From Anniella stebbinsi (lineage: Eukaryota; Chordata; Lepidosauria; Squamata; Anniellidae): a DNA stretch of 64,000 nt. Shown here one piece after another: positions 1-12,030 of the stretch. Each line of letters starts with the position of its first letter. Within the stretch, counting starts at the first letter, position 1. The stretch covers positions 372,001-436,000 of the forward strand of contig JARDYH010000017.1 in NCBI GenBank assembly GCA_029215795.1. Direction: 5' to 3'. The position numbers and the translations under genes are program-made. The notes under the pieces are model-generated. The model ran no database searches. It saw only the letters and a list, made by a program, of their open reading frames with translations, and was not told where the DNA came from.

Positions 1-14
1 CCCTAGACTTCCCC

Positions 15-32
15 TTCCCTCTATACTTCCCC
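15..32 (+). repeat. Module B, 18 bp (type example)
   Basis: TTCCCTCTATACTTCCCC: a 7-base spacer, TTCCCTC, plus the core with TATAC in place of TAGAC. It lacks guanine on this strand. Throughout the window it is followed by module A or an A variant; I noticed no B-B pair. A recurrent variant has CTCTCTAC in place of CTCTATAC and usually follows module C. Confidence 0.95.
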
Positions 33-65
33 TTCGTCCCCTAGACTTCCCCTTCCCTCTATACT

Positions 66-80
66 TCCCCTTCTTCCCCT
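66..80 (+). other. Perfect 15-base homopyrimidine mirror repeat, type example
   Basis: TCCCCTTCTTCCCCT reads the same in both directions on one strand and lies in a 17-base pyrimidine tract (64-80). Homopurine-homopyrimidine mirror repeats are the known substrate for intramolecular triplex (H-DNA). The motif arises wherever a CTTCCCC end meets a canonical module A, so it is repeated many times across the array. Confidence 0.8.
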
Positions 81-90
81 AGACTTCCCC
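71..90 (+). repeat. Module A, 20 bp (type example)
   Basis: TTCTTCCCCTAGACTTCCCC: a 9-base spacer, TTCTTCCCC, plus the 11-bp TAGACTTCCCC core. This is the commonest module and can follow itself in runs of up to five (for example around 6290-6370). Recurrent variants include a TTCGTCCCC spacer (33-52), a TTTTTCCCC spacer (122-141), a TGCTTCCCC form, TTCCATTAG, TTCCCTTAG, and a form with a TATAC core that directly precedes module B. Confidence 0.95.
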
Positions 91-101
91 TAGACTTCCC
101 C
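91..101 (+). repeat. Module C, 11-bp bare core (type example)
   Basis: TAGACTTCCCC placed directly after a module A with no spacer. It is the minimal core shared by all modules. Single C modules are common; I noticed no run of two or more C modules in succession. It is followed by B or A. Losing or gaining one C module accounts for 11-bp length differences between long copies, for example at about 26.3 kb relative to about 4.4 kb. Confidence 0.93.
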
Positions 102-971
102 TTCTTCCCCTAGACTTCCCCTTTTTCCCCTAGACTTCCCCTTCCCTCTATACTTCCTCTTCTTCCCCTAGACTTCCCCTTCTTCCCCTAGACTTCCCCT
201 AGACTTCCCCTTCCCTCTATACTTCCCCTTCTTCCCCTAGACTTCCCCTTCCCTCTATACTTCCCCTTCTTCCCCTAGACTTCCCCTTCTTCCCCTAGAC
301 TTCCTCTTCTTCCCCTAGACTTCCCCTTCCCTCTATACTTCCCCTTCTTCCCCTAGACTTCCCCTAGACTTCCCCTTCCCTCTCTACTTCCCCTTCTTCC
401 CCTAGACTTCCCCTTCTTCCCCTAGACTTCCCCTTCTTCCCCTAGACTTTCCCTTCCCTCTATACTTCCCCTTCTTCCATTAGACTTCCCCTTCCCTCTA
501 TACTTCCCCTGCTTCCCCTAGACTTCCCCTAGTCTTCCCCTTCTTCCCCTAGACTTCCCCTAGACTTCCCTTCCCTCTATACTTCCCCTTCTTCCCCTAG
601 ACTTCCCCTAGACTTCCCCTTCCCTCTCTACTTCCCCTTCTTCCCCTAGACTTCCCCTTCTTCCCCTAGACTTCCCCTTCTTCCCCTAGACTTTCCCTTC
701 CCTCTATACTTCCCCTTCTTCCATTAGACTTCCCCTTCCCTCTATACTTCCCCTTCTTCCCCTAGACTTCCCCTTCTTCCCCTAGACTTCCTCTTCTTCC
801 CCTAGACTTCCCCTTCCCTCTATACTTCCCCTTCTTCCCCTAGACTTCCCCTTCTTCCCTTGGACTTCCCCTTCTTCCCCTAGACTTCTCCTTCTTCCCT
901 TAGACTTCCCCTTCTTCCCCTATACTTCCCCTTCCCTCTATACTTCCCCTGCTTCCCCTAGACTTCCCCTA

Positions 972-1559
972 GACGTCCCCTTCTTCCCCTAGACTTCCCC
1001 TAGACTTCCCTTCCCTCTATACTTCCCCTTCTTCCCCTAGACTTCCCCTAGACTTCCCCTTCTTCCCCTAGACTTCCCCTTTTTCCCCTAGACTTCCCCT
1101 TCTTCCCCTAGACTTCCCCTTCCCTCTATACTTCCCCTTCTTCCATTAGACTTCCCCTTCCCTCTATACTTCCCCTGCTTCCCCTAGACTTCCCCTAGAC
1201 TTCCCCTTCTTCCCCTAGACTTCCCCTAGACTTCCCCTTCCCTCTATACTTCCCCTTCTTCCCCTAGACTTCCCCTTCCCTCTATACTTCCCCTTCTTCC
1301 CCTAGACTTCCCCTTCTTCCCCTAGGCTTCCCCTAGACTTCCCCTTCCCTCTATACTTCCCCTTCTTCCCCTAGACTTCCCCTTCCCTCTATACTTCCCC
1401 TTCTTCCCCTAGACTTCCCCTAGACTTCCCCTTCCCTCTATACTTCCCCTTCTTCCCCTAGTCTACCCCTGGACTTCCCCTTCCCTCTATACTTCCCCTT
1501 CTTCCCCTAGACTTCCCCTTCTTCCCCTAGACTTCCCCTTCTTCCCCTAAACTAAGCTT
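972..1559 (+). repeat. GACGTC-AAGCTT landmark segment, copy 1
   Basis: It starts with GACGTC at 972-977 and ends with AAGCTT at 1554-1559. It contains the CCTAGG variant at 1321-1326 and the TAGTCTACCCCTGG variant near 1459. The unit before AAGCTT reads CTAAACTAAGCTT, the form shared with copies 4 and 5. Confidence 0.9.
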
Positions 1560-3409
1560 TCTTCCCCTAGACTTCCCCTTCTTCCCCTAGACTTCCCTTC
1601 TTCCCCGAGACTTCCCCTATACTTCCCCTTCTTTCCCTAGACTTCCCCTACACTTTCCCTTCCCTCTATACTTCCCCTTCTTCCCCTAGACTTACCCTTC
1701 TTCTCCTAGACTTCCCCTTCTTCCCCTAGACTTCCCCTTCCCTCTATACTTCCCCTTCTTCCCCTAGACTTCCCCTAGACTTCCACTTCTTCCCCTAGAC
1801 TTCCCTTCTTCCCCTAGACTTCCCCTTCCCTCTATACTTCCCCTTCTTCCCCTAGACTTCCCCTAGACTTCCCCTTCTTCCTCTAGACTTCCCCTTTTTC
1901 CCCTAGACTTCCCCGTCCCTCTATACTTCCTCTTCTTCCCCTAGACTTCCCCTTCTTCCCCTAGAGTTCCCCTTCTTCTTCTAGACTTCCCCTAGACTTC
2001 CCCTTGCCTCTATACTTCCCCTTCTTCCCCTAGACTTCCCCTAGACTTCCCTTCCCTCTCTACTTCCCCTTCTTCCCCTAGACTTCCCCTAGACTTCCCC
2101 TTCCCTCTCTACTTCCCCTTCTTCCCCTAGACTTCCCCTTCTTCCCCTATACTTCCCCTTCCCTCTATACTTCCCCTTCTTCCCCTAGACTTCCCCTTCC
2201 CTCTATACATCCCCTTCTTCCCCTAGACTTCCCCTTCTTCCCCTAGACTTCCTCTTCTTCCCCTAGACTTCCCCCTCCCTCTATACTTCCTCTTCTTCCC
2301 CTAGACTTCCCCTTCTTCCCCTAGACTTCCCCTTCCCTCTACACTTCCCCTTCTTCCCCTAGACTTCCCCTAGACTTCCCTTCCCTCTATACTTCCCCTT
2401 CTTCCCCTAGACTTCCCCTAGACTTCCCCTTCCCTCTCTACTTCCCCTTCTTCCCCTAGACTTCCCCTTCTTCCCCTAGACTTCCCCTTCTTCCCCTAGA
2501 CTTCCCCTTCTTCCCCTAGACTTCCCCTTCTTCCCCTATACTTCCCCTTCCCTCTATACTTCCCCTTCTTCCCCTAGACTTCCCCTAGACTTCCCTTTCC
2601 CTCTATACTTCCCCTTCTTCCCCTAGACTTCCCCTAGACTTCCCCTTCCCTCTATACTTCCCCTTCTTCCCCTAGACTTCCCTTTCCCTCTATACTTCCC
2701 CTTCTCCCCTAGACTTCCCCTAGACTTCCCCTTCCCTCTATACTTCCCCTTCGTCCCCTAGACTTCCCCTTCCCTCTATACTTCCCCTTCTTCCCCTAGA
2801 CTTCCCCTAGACTTCCCCTTCTTCCCCTAGACTTCCCCTTTTTCCCCTAGACTTCCCCTTCCCTCTATACTTCCTCTTCTTCCCCTAGACTTCCCCTTCT
2901 TCCCCTAGACTTCCCCTTCTTCCCCTAGACTTCCCCTAGACTTCCCCTTTCCTCTATACTAACCCTTCTTCCCCTAGACTTCCACTAGACTTCCCCTTCC
3001 CTCTATACTTCCCCTTCTTCCCCTAGACTTCCCCTAGACTTCCCTTTCCCTCTATACTTCCCCTTCTTCCCCTTTTTCCCCTAGACTTCCCCTTCCCTCT
3101 ATACTTCCTCTTCTTCCCCTAGACTTCCCCTTCTTCCCCTAGACTTCCACTTCTTCCCCTAGACTTTCCGTAGACTTCCCCTTCCCTCTATACCTTCCCT
3201 TCTTCCCCTTCTTCCCCTAGACTTCCCCTTCTTCCCTTAGACTTCCCCTGGACTTCCCCTTCCCTCTATACTTCCCCTTCTTCCCCTAGACTTTCTCTTC
3301 CCTCTATACTTCCCCTTCTTCCCCTAGATTTCCCCTTCTTCCCCTAGACTTCCCCTTCTTCCCCTAGATTTCCCCTTCCCTCTATACTTCCCCTTCTTCC
3401 CCTAGACTT

Positions 3410-6400
3410 CCCCTGGACTTCCCTTCCCTCTATACTTCCCCTTCTTCCCCTAGACTTCCCCTAGACTTCCCCTTCCCTCTCTACTTCCCCTTCTTCCCCT
3501 AGACTTCCCCTTCTTCCCCTAGACTTCCCCTTCTTCCCCTAGACTTCCCCTTCTTCCCCTAGACTTCCCCTTCTTCCCCTATACTTCCCCTTCCCTCTAT
3601 ACTTCCCCTTCTTCCCCTAGACTTCCCCTAGACTTCCCTTTCCCTCTATACTTCCCCTTCTTCCCCTAGACTTCCCCTAGACTTCCCCTTCCCTCTATAC
3701 TTCCCCTTCTTCCCCTAGACTTCCCCTTCCCTCTATACTTCCCCTTCTCCCCTAGACTTCCCCTAGACTTCCCCTTCCCTCTATACTTCCCCTTCGTCCC
3801 CTAGACTTCCCCTTCCCTCTATACTTCCCCTTCTTCCCCTAGACTTCCCCTAGACTTCCCCTTCTTCCCCTAGACTTCCCCTTTTTCCCCTAGACTTCCC
3901 CTTCCCTCTATACTTCCTCTTCTTCCCCTAGACTTCCCCTTCTTCCCCTAGACTTCCCCTAGACTTCCCTTCCCTCTATACTTCCCCTTCTTCCCCTAGA
4001 CTTCCCCTAGACTTCCCCTTCCCACTATACTTCCCCTTCTTCCCCTAGACTTCCCCTTCCCTCTATACTTCCCCTTCTTCCCCTAGACTTCCCCTTCTTC
4101 CCCCAGACTTCCTCTTCTTCCCCTAGACTTCCCCTTCCCTCTATACTTCCCCTTCTTCCCCTAGACTTCCCCTTCTTCCCTTAGACTTCCCCTTCTTCCC
4201 CTAGACTTCCACTTCTTCCCCTAGACTTCCCGTAGACTTCCCCTTGCCTCTATACTTCCCCTTCTTCCCCTAGACTGTCTCTTCCCTCTATACTTCCCCT
4301 TCTTCCCCTAGACTTCCCCTTCTTCCCCTAGACTTCCCCTTCTTCCCCTAGACTTCCCCTTCCCTCTATACTTCCCCTTCTTCCCCTAGACTTCCCCTAG
4401 ACTTCCCTTCCCTCTATACTTCCCCTTTTTCCCCTAGACTTCCCCTAGACTTCCCCTTCCCTCTCTACTTCCCCTTCTTCTCCTAGACTTCCCCTTCTTC
4501 CCCTAGACTTCCCCTTCTTCCCCTAGACTTCCCCTTCCCTCTATACTTCCCCTTCTTCCCCTAGACTTCCCCTTCTTCCCCTAGACTTCCCCTTCTTCCC
4601 CTAGACTTCCCCTAGACTTCCCCTTCCCTCTATACTTCCCCTTCTTCCCCTAGACTTCCCCTAGACTTCCCCTTCCCTCTCTACTTCCCCTTCTTCCCCT
4701 AGACTTCCCCTTCTTCCCCTAGACTTCCCCTTCTTCCCCTAGACTTTCCCTTCCCTCTATACTTCCCCTTCTTCCATTAGACTTCCCCTTCCCTCTATAC
4801 TTCCCCTGCTTCCCCTAGACTTCCCCTAGTCTTCCCCTTCTTCCCCTAGACTTCCCCTAGACTTCCCTTCCCTCTATACTTCCCCTTCTTCCCCTAGACT
4901 TCCCCTAGACTTCCCCTTCCCTCTCTACTTCCCCTTCTTCCCCTAGACTTCCCCTTCTTCCCCTAGACTTCCCCTTCTTCCCCTAGACTTTCCCTTCCCT
5001 CTATACTTCCCCTTCTTCCATTAGACTTCCCCTTCCCTCTATACTTCCCCTTCTTCCCCTAGACTTCCCCTTCTTCCCCTAGACTTCCTCTTCTTCCCCT
5101 AGACTTCCCCTTCCCTCTATACTTCCCCTTCTTCCCCTAGACTTCCCCTTCTTCCCTTAGACTTCCCCTTCTTCCCCTAGACTTCTCCTTCTTCCCTTAG
5201 ACTTCCCCTTCTTCCCCTATACTTCCCCTTCCCTCTATACTTCCCCTGCTTCCCCTAGACTTCCCCTAGACGTCCCCTTCTTCCCCTAGACTTCCCCTAG
5301 ACTTCCCTTCCCTCTATACTTCCCCTTCTTCCCCTAGACTTCCCCTAGACTTCCCCTTCTTCCCCTAGACTTCCCCTTTTTCCCCTAGACTTCCCCTTCT
5401 TCCCCTAGACTTCCCCTTCCCTCTATACTTCCCCTTCTTCCATTAGACTTCCCCTTCCCTCTATACTTCCCCTGCTTCCCCTAGACTTCCCCTAGACTTC
5501 CCCTTCTTCCCCTAGACTTCCCCTAGACTTCCCCTTCCCTCTATACTTCCCCTTCTTCCCCTAGACTTCCCCTTCCCTCTATACTTCCCCTTCTTCCCCT
5601 AGACTTCCCCTTCTTCCCCTAGGCTTCCCCTAGACTTCCCCTTCCCTCTATACTTCCCCTTCTTCCCCTAGACTTCCCCTTCCCTCTATACTTCCCCTTC
5701 TTCCCCTAGACTTCCCCTAGACTTCCCCTTCCCTCTATACTTCCCCTTCTTCCCCTAGTCTACCCCTGGACTTCCCCTTCCCTCTATACTTCCCCTTCTT
5801 CCCCTAGACTTCCCCTTCTTCCCCTAGACTTCCCCTTCTTCCCCTAGACTAAGCTTTCTTCCCCTAGACTTCCCCTTCTTCCCCTAGACTTCCCTTCTTC
5901 CCCGAGACTTCCCCTATACTTCCCCTTCTTTCCCTAGACTTCCCCTACACTTTCCCTTCCCTCTATACTTCCCCTTCTTCCCCTAGACTTACCCTTCTTC
6001 TCCTAGACTTCCCCTTCTTCCCCTAGACTTCCCCTTCCCTCTATACTTCCCCTTCTTCCCCTAGACTTCCCCTAGACTTCCACTTCTTCCCCTAGACTTC
6101 CCTTCTTCCCCTAGACTTCCCCTTCCCTCTATACTTCCCCTTCTTCCCCTAGACTTCCCCTAGACTTCCACTTCTTCCCCTAGACTTCCCTTCTTCCCCT
6201 AGACTTCCCTTCCCTCTATACTTCCCCTTCTTCCCCTAGATTTCCCCTAGACTTCCCCTTCCCTCTCTACTTCCCCTTCTTCCCCTAGACTTCCCCTTCT
6301 TCCCCTAGACTTCCCCTTCTTCCCCTAGACTTCCCCTTCTTCCCCTAGACTTCCCCTTCTTCCCCTAGACTTCCCCTTCCCTCTATACTTCCCCTTCTTC

Positions 6401-8765
6401 CCCTAGACTTCCCCTAGACTTCCCTTTCCCTCTATACTTCCCCTTCTTCCCCTAGACTTCCCCTTCCCTCTATACTTCCCCTTCTTCCCTAGACTTCCCC
6501 TTCCCTCTATACTTCCCCTTCTCCCCTAGACTTCCCCTAGACTTCCCCTTCCCTCTATACTTCCCCTTCGTCCCCTAGACTTCCCCTTCTTCCCCTAGAC
6601 TTCCCCTTCTTCCCCTAGACTTCCCCTTCTTCCCCTAGACTTCCCCTTCCCTCTATACTTCCCCTTCTTCCCCTAGACTTCCCCTAGACTTCCCTTTCCC
6701 TCTATACTTCCCCTGATTCCCCTAGACTTCCCCTAGACTTCCCCTTCTTCCCCTAGACTTCCCCTTCCCTCTATACTTCCCCTTCTTCCCCTAGACTTCC
6801 CCTAGACTTCCCTTCCCTCTATACTTCCCCTTCTTCCCCTAGACTTCCCCTAGACTTCCCCTTCCCTCTCTACTTCCCCTTCTTCCCCTAGACTTCCCCT
6901 TCTTCCCCTAGACTTCCCCTTCTTCCCCTAGACTTCCCCTTCTTCCCCTAGACTTCCCCTTCTTCCCCTAGACTTCCCCTTCCCTCTATACTTCCCCTTC
7001 TTCCCCTAGACTTCCCCTAGACTTCCCTTTCCCTCTATACTTCCCCTTCTTCCCCTAGACTTCCCCTAGACTTCCCCTTCCCTCTATACTTCCCCTTCTT
7101 CCCTAGACTTCCCCTTCCCTCTATACTTCCCCTTCTCCCCTAGACTTCCCCTAGACTTCCCCTTCCCTCTATACTTCCCCTTCGTCCCCTAGACTTCCCC
7201 TTCCCTCTATACTTCCCCTTCTTCCCCTAGACTTCCCCTAGACTTCCCCTTCTTCCCCTAGACTTCCCCTTTTTCCCCTAGACTTCCCCTTCCCTCTATA
7301 CTTCCTCTTCTTCCCCTAGACTTCCCCTTCTTCCCCTAGACTTCCCCTTCGTCCCCTAGACTTCCCATAGACTTCCCCTTTCCTCTATACTAACCCTTCT
7401 TCCCCTAGACTTCCACTAGACTTCCCCTTCCCTCTATACTTCCCCTTCTTCCCCTAGACTTCCCCTAGACTTCCCCTTCCCTCTATACTTCCCCTTCTTC
7501 CCCTAGACTTCCCCTAGACTTCCCCTTCCCTCTATACTTCCCCTTCTTCCCCTGGACTTCCCCTTTCCTCTATACTTCCCCTTCTCCCCTAGACTTCCCC
7601 TAGACTTCCCCTTCCCACTATACTTCCCCTTCTTCCCCTAGACTTTCCGTAGACTTCCCCTTCCCTCTATACCTTCCCTTCTTCCCCTTCTTCCCCTAGA
7701 CTTCCCCTTCTTCCCTTAGACTTCCCCTTTTTCCCCTAGACTTTCTCTTCCCTCTATACTTCCCTTTCTTCCCCTAGACTTCCCCTTCTTCCCCTAGACT
7801 TCCCCTTCTTCCCCTAGACTTCCCCTTCCCTCTATACTTCCCCTTCTTCCCCTAGACTTCCCCTAGACTTCCCTTCCCTCTATACTTCCCCTTCTTCCCC
7901 TAGACTTCCCCTAGACTTCCCCTTCCCTCTCTACTTCCCCTTCTTCCCCTAGACTTCCCCTAGACTTCCCCTTCCCTCTCTACTTCCCCTTCTTCCCCTA
8001 GACTTCCCCTTCTTCCCCTAGACTTCCCTTTCTTCCCCTAGACTTCCCCTTCCCTCTATACTTCCCCTTCTTCCATTAGACTTCCCCTTCCCTCTATACT
8101 TCCCCTGCTTCCCCTAGACTTCCCCTAGACTTCCCCTTCTTCACCTAGACTTCCCCTAGACTTCCCCTTCCCTCTATACTTCCCCTTCTTCCCCTAAACT
8201 TCCCCTTCCCTCTATACTTCCCCTTCTTCCCCTAGACTTCCCCTTCTTCCCCTAGACTTCCTCTTCTTCCCCTAGACTTCCCCTTCCCTCTATACTTCCC
8301 CTTCTTCCCCTAGACTTCCCCTAGACTTCCCCTTCCCTCTCTACTTCCCCTTCTTCCCCTAGACTTCCCCTTCTTCCCCTAGACTTCCCCTTCTTCCCCT
8401 AGACTTTCCCTTCCCTCTATACTTCCCCTTCTTCCATTAGACTTCCCCTTCCCTCTATACTTCCCCTGCTTCCCCTAGACTTCCCCTAATCTTCCCCTTC
8501 TTCCCCTAGACTTCCCCTAGACTTCCCTTCCCTCTATACTTCCCCTTCTTCCCCTAGACTTCCCCTAGACTTCCCCTTCCCTCTCTACTTCCCCTTCTTC
8601 CCCTAGACTTCCCCTTCTTCCCCTAGAATTCCCCTTCTTCCCCTAGACTTTCCCTTCCCTCTATACTTCCCCTTCTTCCATTAGACTTCCCCTTCCCTCT
8701 ATACTTCCCCTTCTTCCCCTAGACTTCCCCTTCTTCCCCTAGACTTCCTCTTCTTCCCCTAGACT
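3410..8765 (+). repeat. 5.4-kb tandem duplication, left copy
   Basis: Markers here recur 5356-5357 bp downstream: the TTCGTCCCC unit at 3796/9153, CCCACTATAC at 4024/9381, GACTGTCTC at 4277/9633, GACGTC and AAGCTT. In the right-hand part they recur 5552 bp downstream: TGATTCCCC at 6715/12267, the CCCATAG-linked TTCGTCCCC at 7351/12903, CCCACTATAC at 7617/13169, CCCTAATC at 8488/14040 and GAATTC at 8626/14178. Similarity starts near 3410/8766 and ends near 8765/14317, as expected for a direct tandem pair. Confidence 0.85.
5269..5856 (+). repeat. GACGTC-AAGCTT landmark segment, copy 2
   Basis: Displaced 4297 bp from copy 1. The CCTAGG variant (5618) and the TAGTCTACC variant (5756) sit at the same offsets. 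The unit before AAGCTT reads CTAGACTAAGCTT, unlike copy 1 but like copies 3 and 6. Confidence 0.9.
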
Positions 8766-10624
8766 TCCCCTAGACTTCCCTTCCCTCTATACTTCCCCTT
8801 CTTCCCCTAGACTTCCCCTAGACTTCCCCTTCCCTCTCTACTTCCCCTTCTTCCCCTAGACTTCCCCTTCTTCCCCTAGACTTCCCCTTCTTCCCCTAGA
8901 CTTCCCCTTCTTCCCCTAGACTTCCCCTTCTTCCCCTATACTTCCCCTTCCCTCTATACTTCCCCTTCTTCCCCTAGACTTCCCCTAGACTTCCCTTTCC
9001 CTCTATACTTCCCCTTCTTCCCCTAGACTTCCCCTAGACTTCCCCTTCCCTCTATACTTCCCCTTCTTCCCCTAGACTTCCCCTTCCCTCTATACTTCCC
9101 CTTCTCCCCTAGACTTCCCCTAGACTTCCCCTTCCCTCTATACTTCCCCTTCGTCCCCTAGACTTCCCCTTCCCTCTATACTTCCCCTTCTTCCCCTAGA
9201 CTTCCCCTAGACTTCCCCTTCTTCCCCTAGACTTCCCCTTTTTCCCCTAGACTTCCCCTTCCCTCTATACTTCCTCTTCTTCCCCTAGACTTCCCCTTCT
9301 TCCCCTAGACTTCCCCTAGACTTCCCTTCCCTCTATACTTCCCCTTCTTCCCCTAGACTTCCCCTAGACTTCCCCTTCCCACTATACTTCCCCTTCTTCC
9401 CCTATACTTCCCCTTCCCTCTATACTTCCCCTTCTTCCCCTAGACTTCCCCTTCTTCCCCCAGACTTCCTCTTCTTCCCCTAGACTTCCCTTCCCTCTAT
9501 ACTTCCCCTTCTTCCCCTAGACTTCCCCTTCTTCCCTTAGACTTCCCCTTCTTCCCCTAGACTTCCACTTCTTCCCCTAGACTTCCCGTAGACTTCCCCT
9601 TGCCTCTATACTTCCCCTTCTTCCCCTAGACTGTCTCTTCCCTCTATACTTCCCCTTCTTCCCCTAGACTTCCCCTTCTTCCCCTAGACTTCCCCTTCTT
9701 CCCCTAGACTTCCCCTTCCCTCTATACTTCCCCTTCTTCCCCTAGACTTCCCCTAGACTTCCCTTCCCTCTATACTTCCCCTTTTTCCCCTAGACTTCCC
9801 CTAGACTTCCCCTTCCCTCTCTACTTCCCCTTCTTCTCCTAGACTTCCCCTTCTTCCCCTAGACTTCCCCTTCTTCCCCTAGACTTCCCCTTCCCTCTAT
9901 ACTTCCCCTTCTTCCCCTAGACTTCCCCTTCTTCCCCTAGACTTCCCCTTCTTCCCCTAGACTTCCCCTAGACTTCCCCTTCCCTCTATACTTCCCCTTC
10001 TTCCCCTAGACTTCCCCTAGACTTCCCCTTCCCTCTCTACTTCCCCTTCTTCCCCTAGACTTCCCCTTCTTCCCCTAGACTTCCCCTTCTTCCCCTAGAC
10101 TTTCCCTTCCCTCTATACTTCCCCTTCTTCCATTAGACTTCCCCTTCCCTCTATACTTCCCCTGCTTCCCCTAGACTTCCCCTAGTCTTCCCCTTCTTCC
10201 CCTAGACTTCCCCTAGACTTCCCTTCCCTCTATACTTCCCCTTCTTCCCCTAGACTTCCCCTAGACTTCCCCTTCCCTCTCTACTTCCCCTTCTTCCCCT
10301 AGACTTCCCCTTCTTCCCCTAGACTTCCCCTTCTTCCCCTAGACTTTCCCTTCCCTCTATACTTCCCCTTCTTCCATTAGACTTCCCCTTCCCTCTATAC
10401 TTCCCCTTCTTCCCCTAGACTTCCCCTTCTTCCCCTAGACTTCCTCTTCTTCCCCTAGACTTCCCCTTCCCTCTATACTTCCCCTTCTTCCCCTAGACTT
10501 CCCCTTCTTCCCTTAGACTTCCCCTTCTTCCCCTAGACTTCTCCTTCTTCCCTTAGACTTCCCCTTCTTCCCCTATACTTCCCCTTCCCTCTATACTTCC
10601 CCTGCTTCCCCTAGACTTCCCCTA

Positions 10625-11212
10625 GACGTCCCCTTCTTCCCCTAGACTTCCCCTAGACTTCCCTTCCCTCTATACTTCCCCTTCTTCCCCTAGACTTCCC
10701 CTAGACTTCCCCTTCTTCCCCTAGACTTCCCCTTTTTCCCCTAGACTTCCCCTTCTTCCCCTAGACTTCCCCTTCCCTCTATACTTCCCCTTCTTACATT
10801 AGACTTCCCCTTCCCTCTATACTTCCCCTGCTTCCCCTAGACTTCCCCTAGACTTCCCCTTCTTCCCCTAGACTTCCCCTAGACTTCCCCTTCCCTCTAT
10901 ACTTCCCCTTCTTCCCCTAGACTTCCCCTTCCCTCTATACTTCCCCTTCTTCCCCTAGACTTCCCCTTCTTCCCCTAGGCTTCCCCTAGACTTCCCCTTC
11001 CCTCTATACTTCCCCTTCTTCCCCTAGACTTCCCCTTCCCTCTATACTTCCCCTTCTTCCCCTAGACTTCCCCTAGACTTCCCCTTCCCTCTATACTTCC
11101 CCTTCTTCCCCTAGTCTACCCCTGGACTTCCCCTTCCCTCTATACTTCCCCTTCTTCCCCTAGACTTCCCCTTCTTCCCCTAGACTTCCCCTTCTTCCCC
11201 TAGACTAAGCTT
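10625..11212 (+). repeat. GACGTC-AAGCTT landmark segment, copy 3
   Basis: Displaced 5356 bp from copy 2, as part of the 5.4-kb tandem duplication. It shares the CTAGACTAAGCTT form with copy 2. A private TTCTTACATTAG unit near 10794 replaces the usual TTCTTCCATTAG. Confidence 0.9.
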
Positions 11213-11774
11213 TCTTCCCCTAGACTTCCCCTTCTTCCCCTAGACTTCCCTTCTTCCCCGAGACTTCCCCTATACTTCCCCTTCTTTCCCTAGACTTCCC
11301 CTACACTTTCCCTTCCCTCTATACTTCCCCTTCTTCCCCTAGACTTACCCTTCTTCTCCTAGACTTCCCCTTCTTCCCCTAGACTTCCCCTTCCCTCTAT
11401 ACTTCCCCTTCTTCCCCTAGACTTCCCCTAGACTTCCACTTCTTCCCCTAGACTTCCCTTCTTCCCCTAGACTTCCCCTTCCCTCTATACTTCCCCTTCT
11501 TCCCCTAGACTTCCCCTAGACTTCCACTTCTTCCCCTAGACTTCCCTTCTTCCCCTAGACTTCCCTTCCCTCTATACTTCCCCTTCTTCCCCTAGACTTC
11601 CCCTAGACTTCCCCTTCCCTCTCTACTTCCCCTTCTTCCCCTAGACTTCCCCTTCTTCCCCTAGACTTCCCCTTCTTCCCCTAGACTTCCCCTTCTTCCC
11701 CTAGACTTCCCCTTCTTCCCCTAGACTTCCCCTTCCCTCTATACTTCCCCTTCTTCCCCTAGACTTCCCCTAGA

Positions 11775-12030
11775 CTTCCCCTTCTTCCCCTAGACTTCCC
11801 CTTCCCTCTCTACTTCCCCTTCTTCCCCTAGACTTCCCCTTCTTCCCCTAGAATTCCCCTTCTTCCCCTAGACTTTCCCTTCCCTCTATACTTCCCCTTC
11901 TTCCATTAGACTTCCCCTTCCCTCTATACTTCCCCTTCTTCCCCTAGACTTCCCCTTCTTCCCCTAGACTTCCTCTTCTTCCCCTAGACTTCCCCTTCTT
12001 CCCCTATACTTCCCCTTCCCTCTATACTTC
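11775..12030 (+). repeat. Replacement patch inside the right 5.4-kb copy
   Basis: The sequence leaves the expected alignment with ~6.4 kb and instead reads like 8.58-8.76 kb. It has CTCTCTAC, then TAGAATTCCCC, TTCCATTAG and a TTCCTCTTC unit in the same order. It then rejoins the alignment. The edges are approximate. Confidence 0.7.

Larger units (their letters stand above)
67..101 (-). other. G-quadruplex (- strand) / i-motif (+ strand) motif, type example
   Basis: Four CCCC runs at 67-70, 76-79, 87-90 and 98-101 are separated by 5, 7 and 7 bases. The complementary strand therefore has four G4 runs with loops of at most seven bases, which meets the usual G-quadruplex pattern. The A-C and A-A arrangements that give it recur throughout the window. 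Folding is predicted from the sequence only. Confidence 0.75.

Noticed and set aside
15..32. TATA-box promoters in each CTATAC unit
   Set aside because: CTATAC is a fixed part of module B, present many hundreds of times. There is no initiator, no downstream gene and no unique context.
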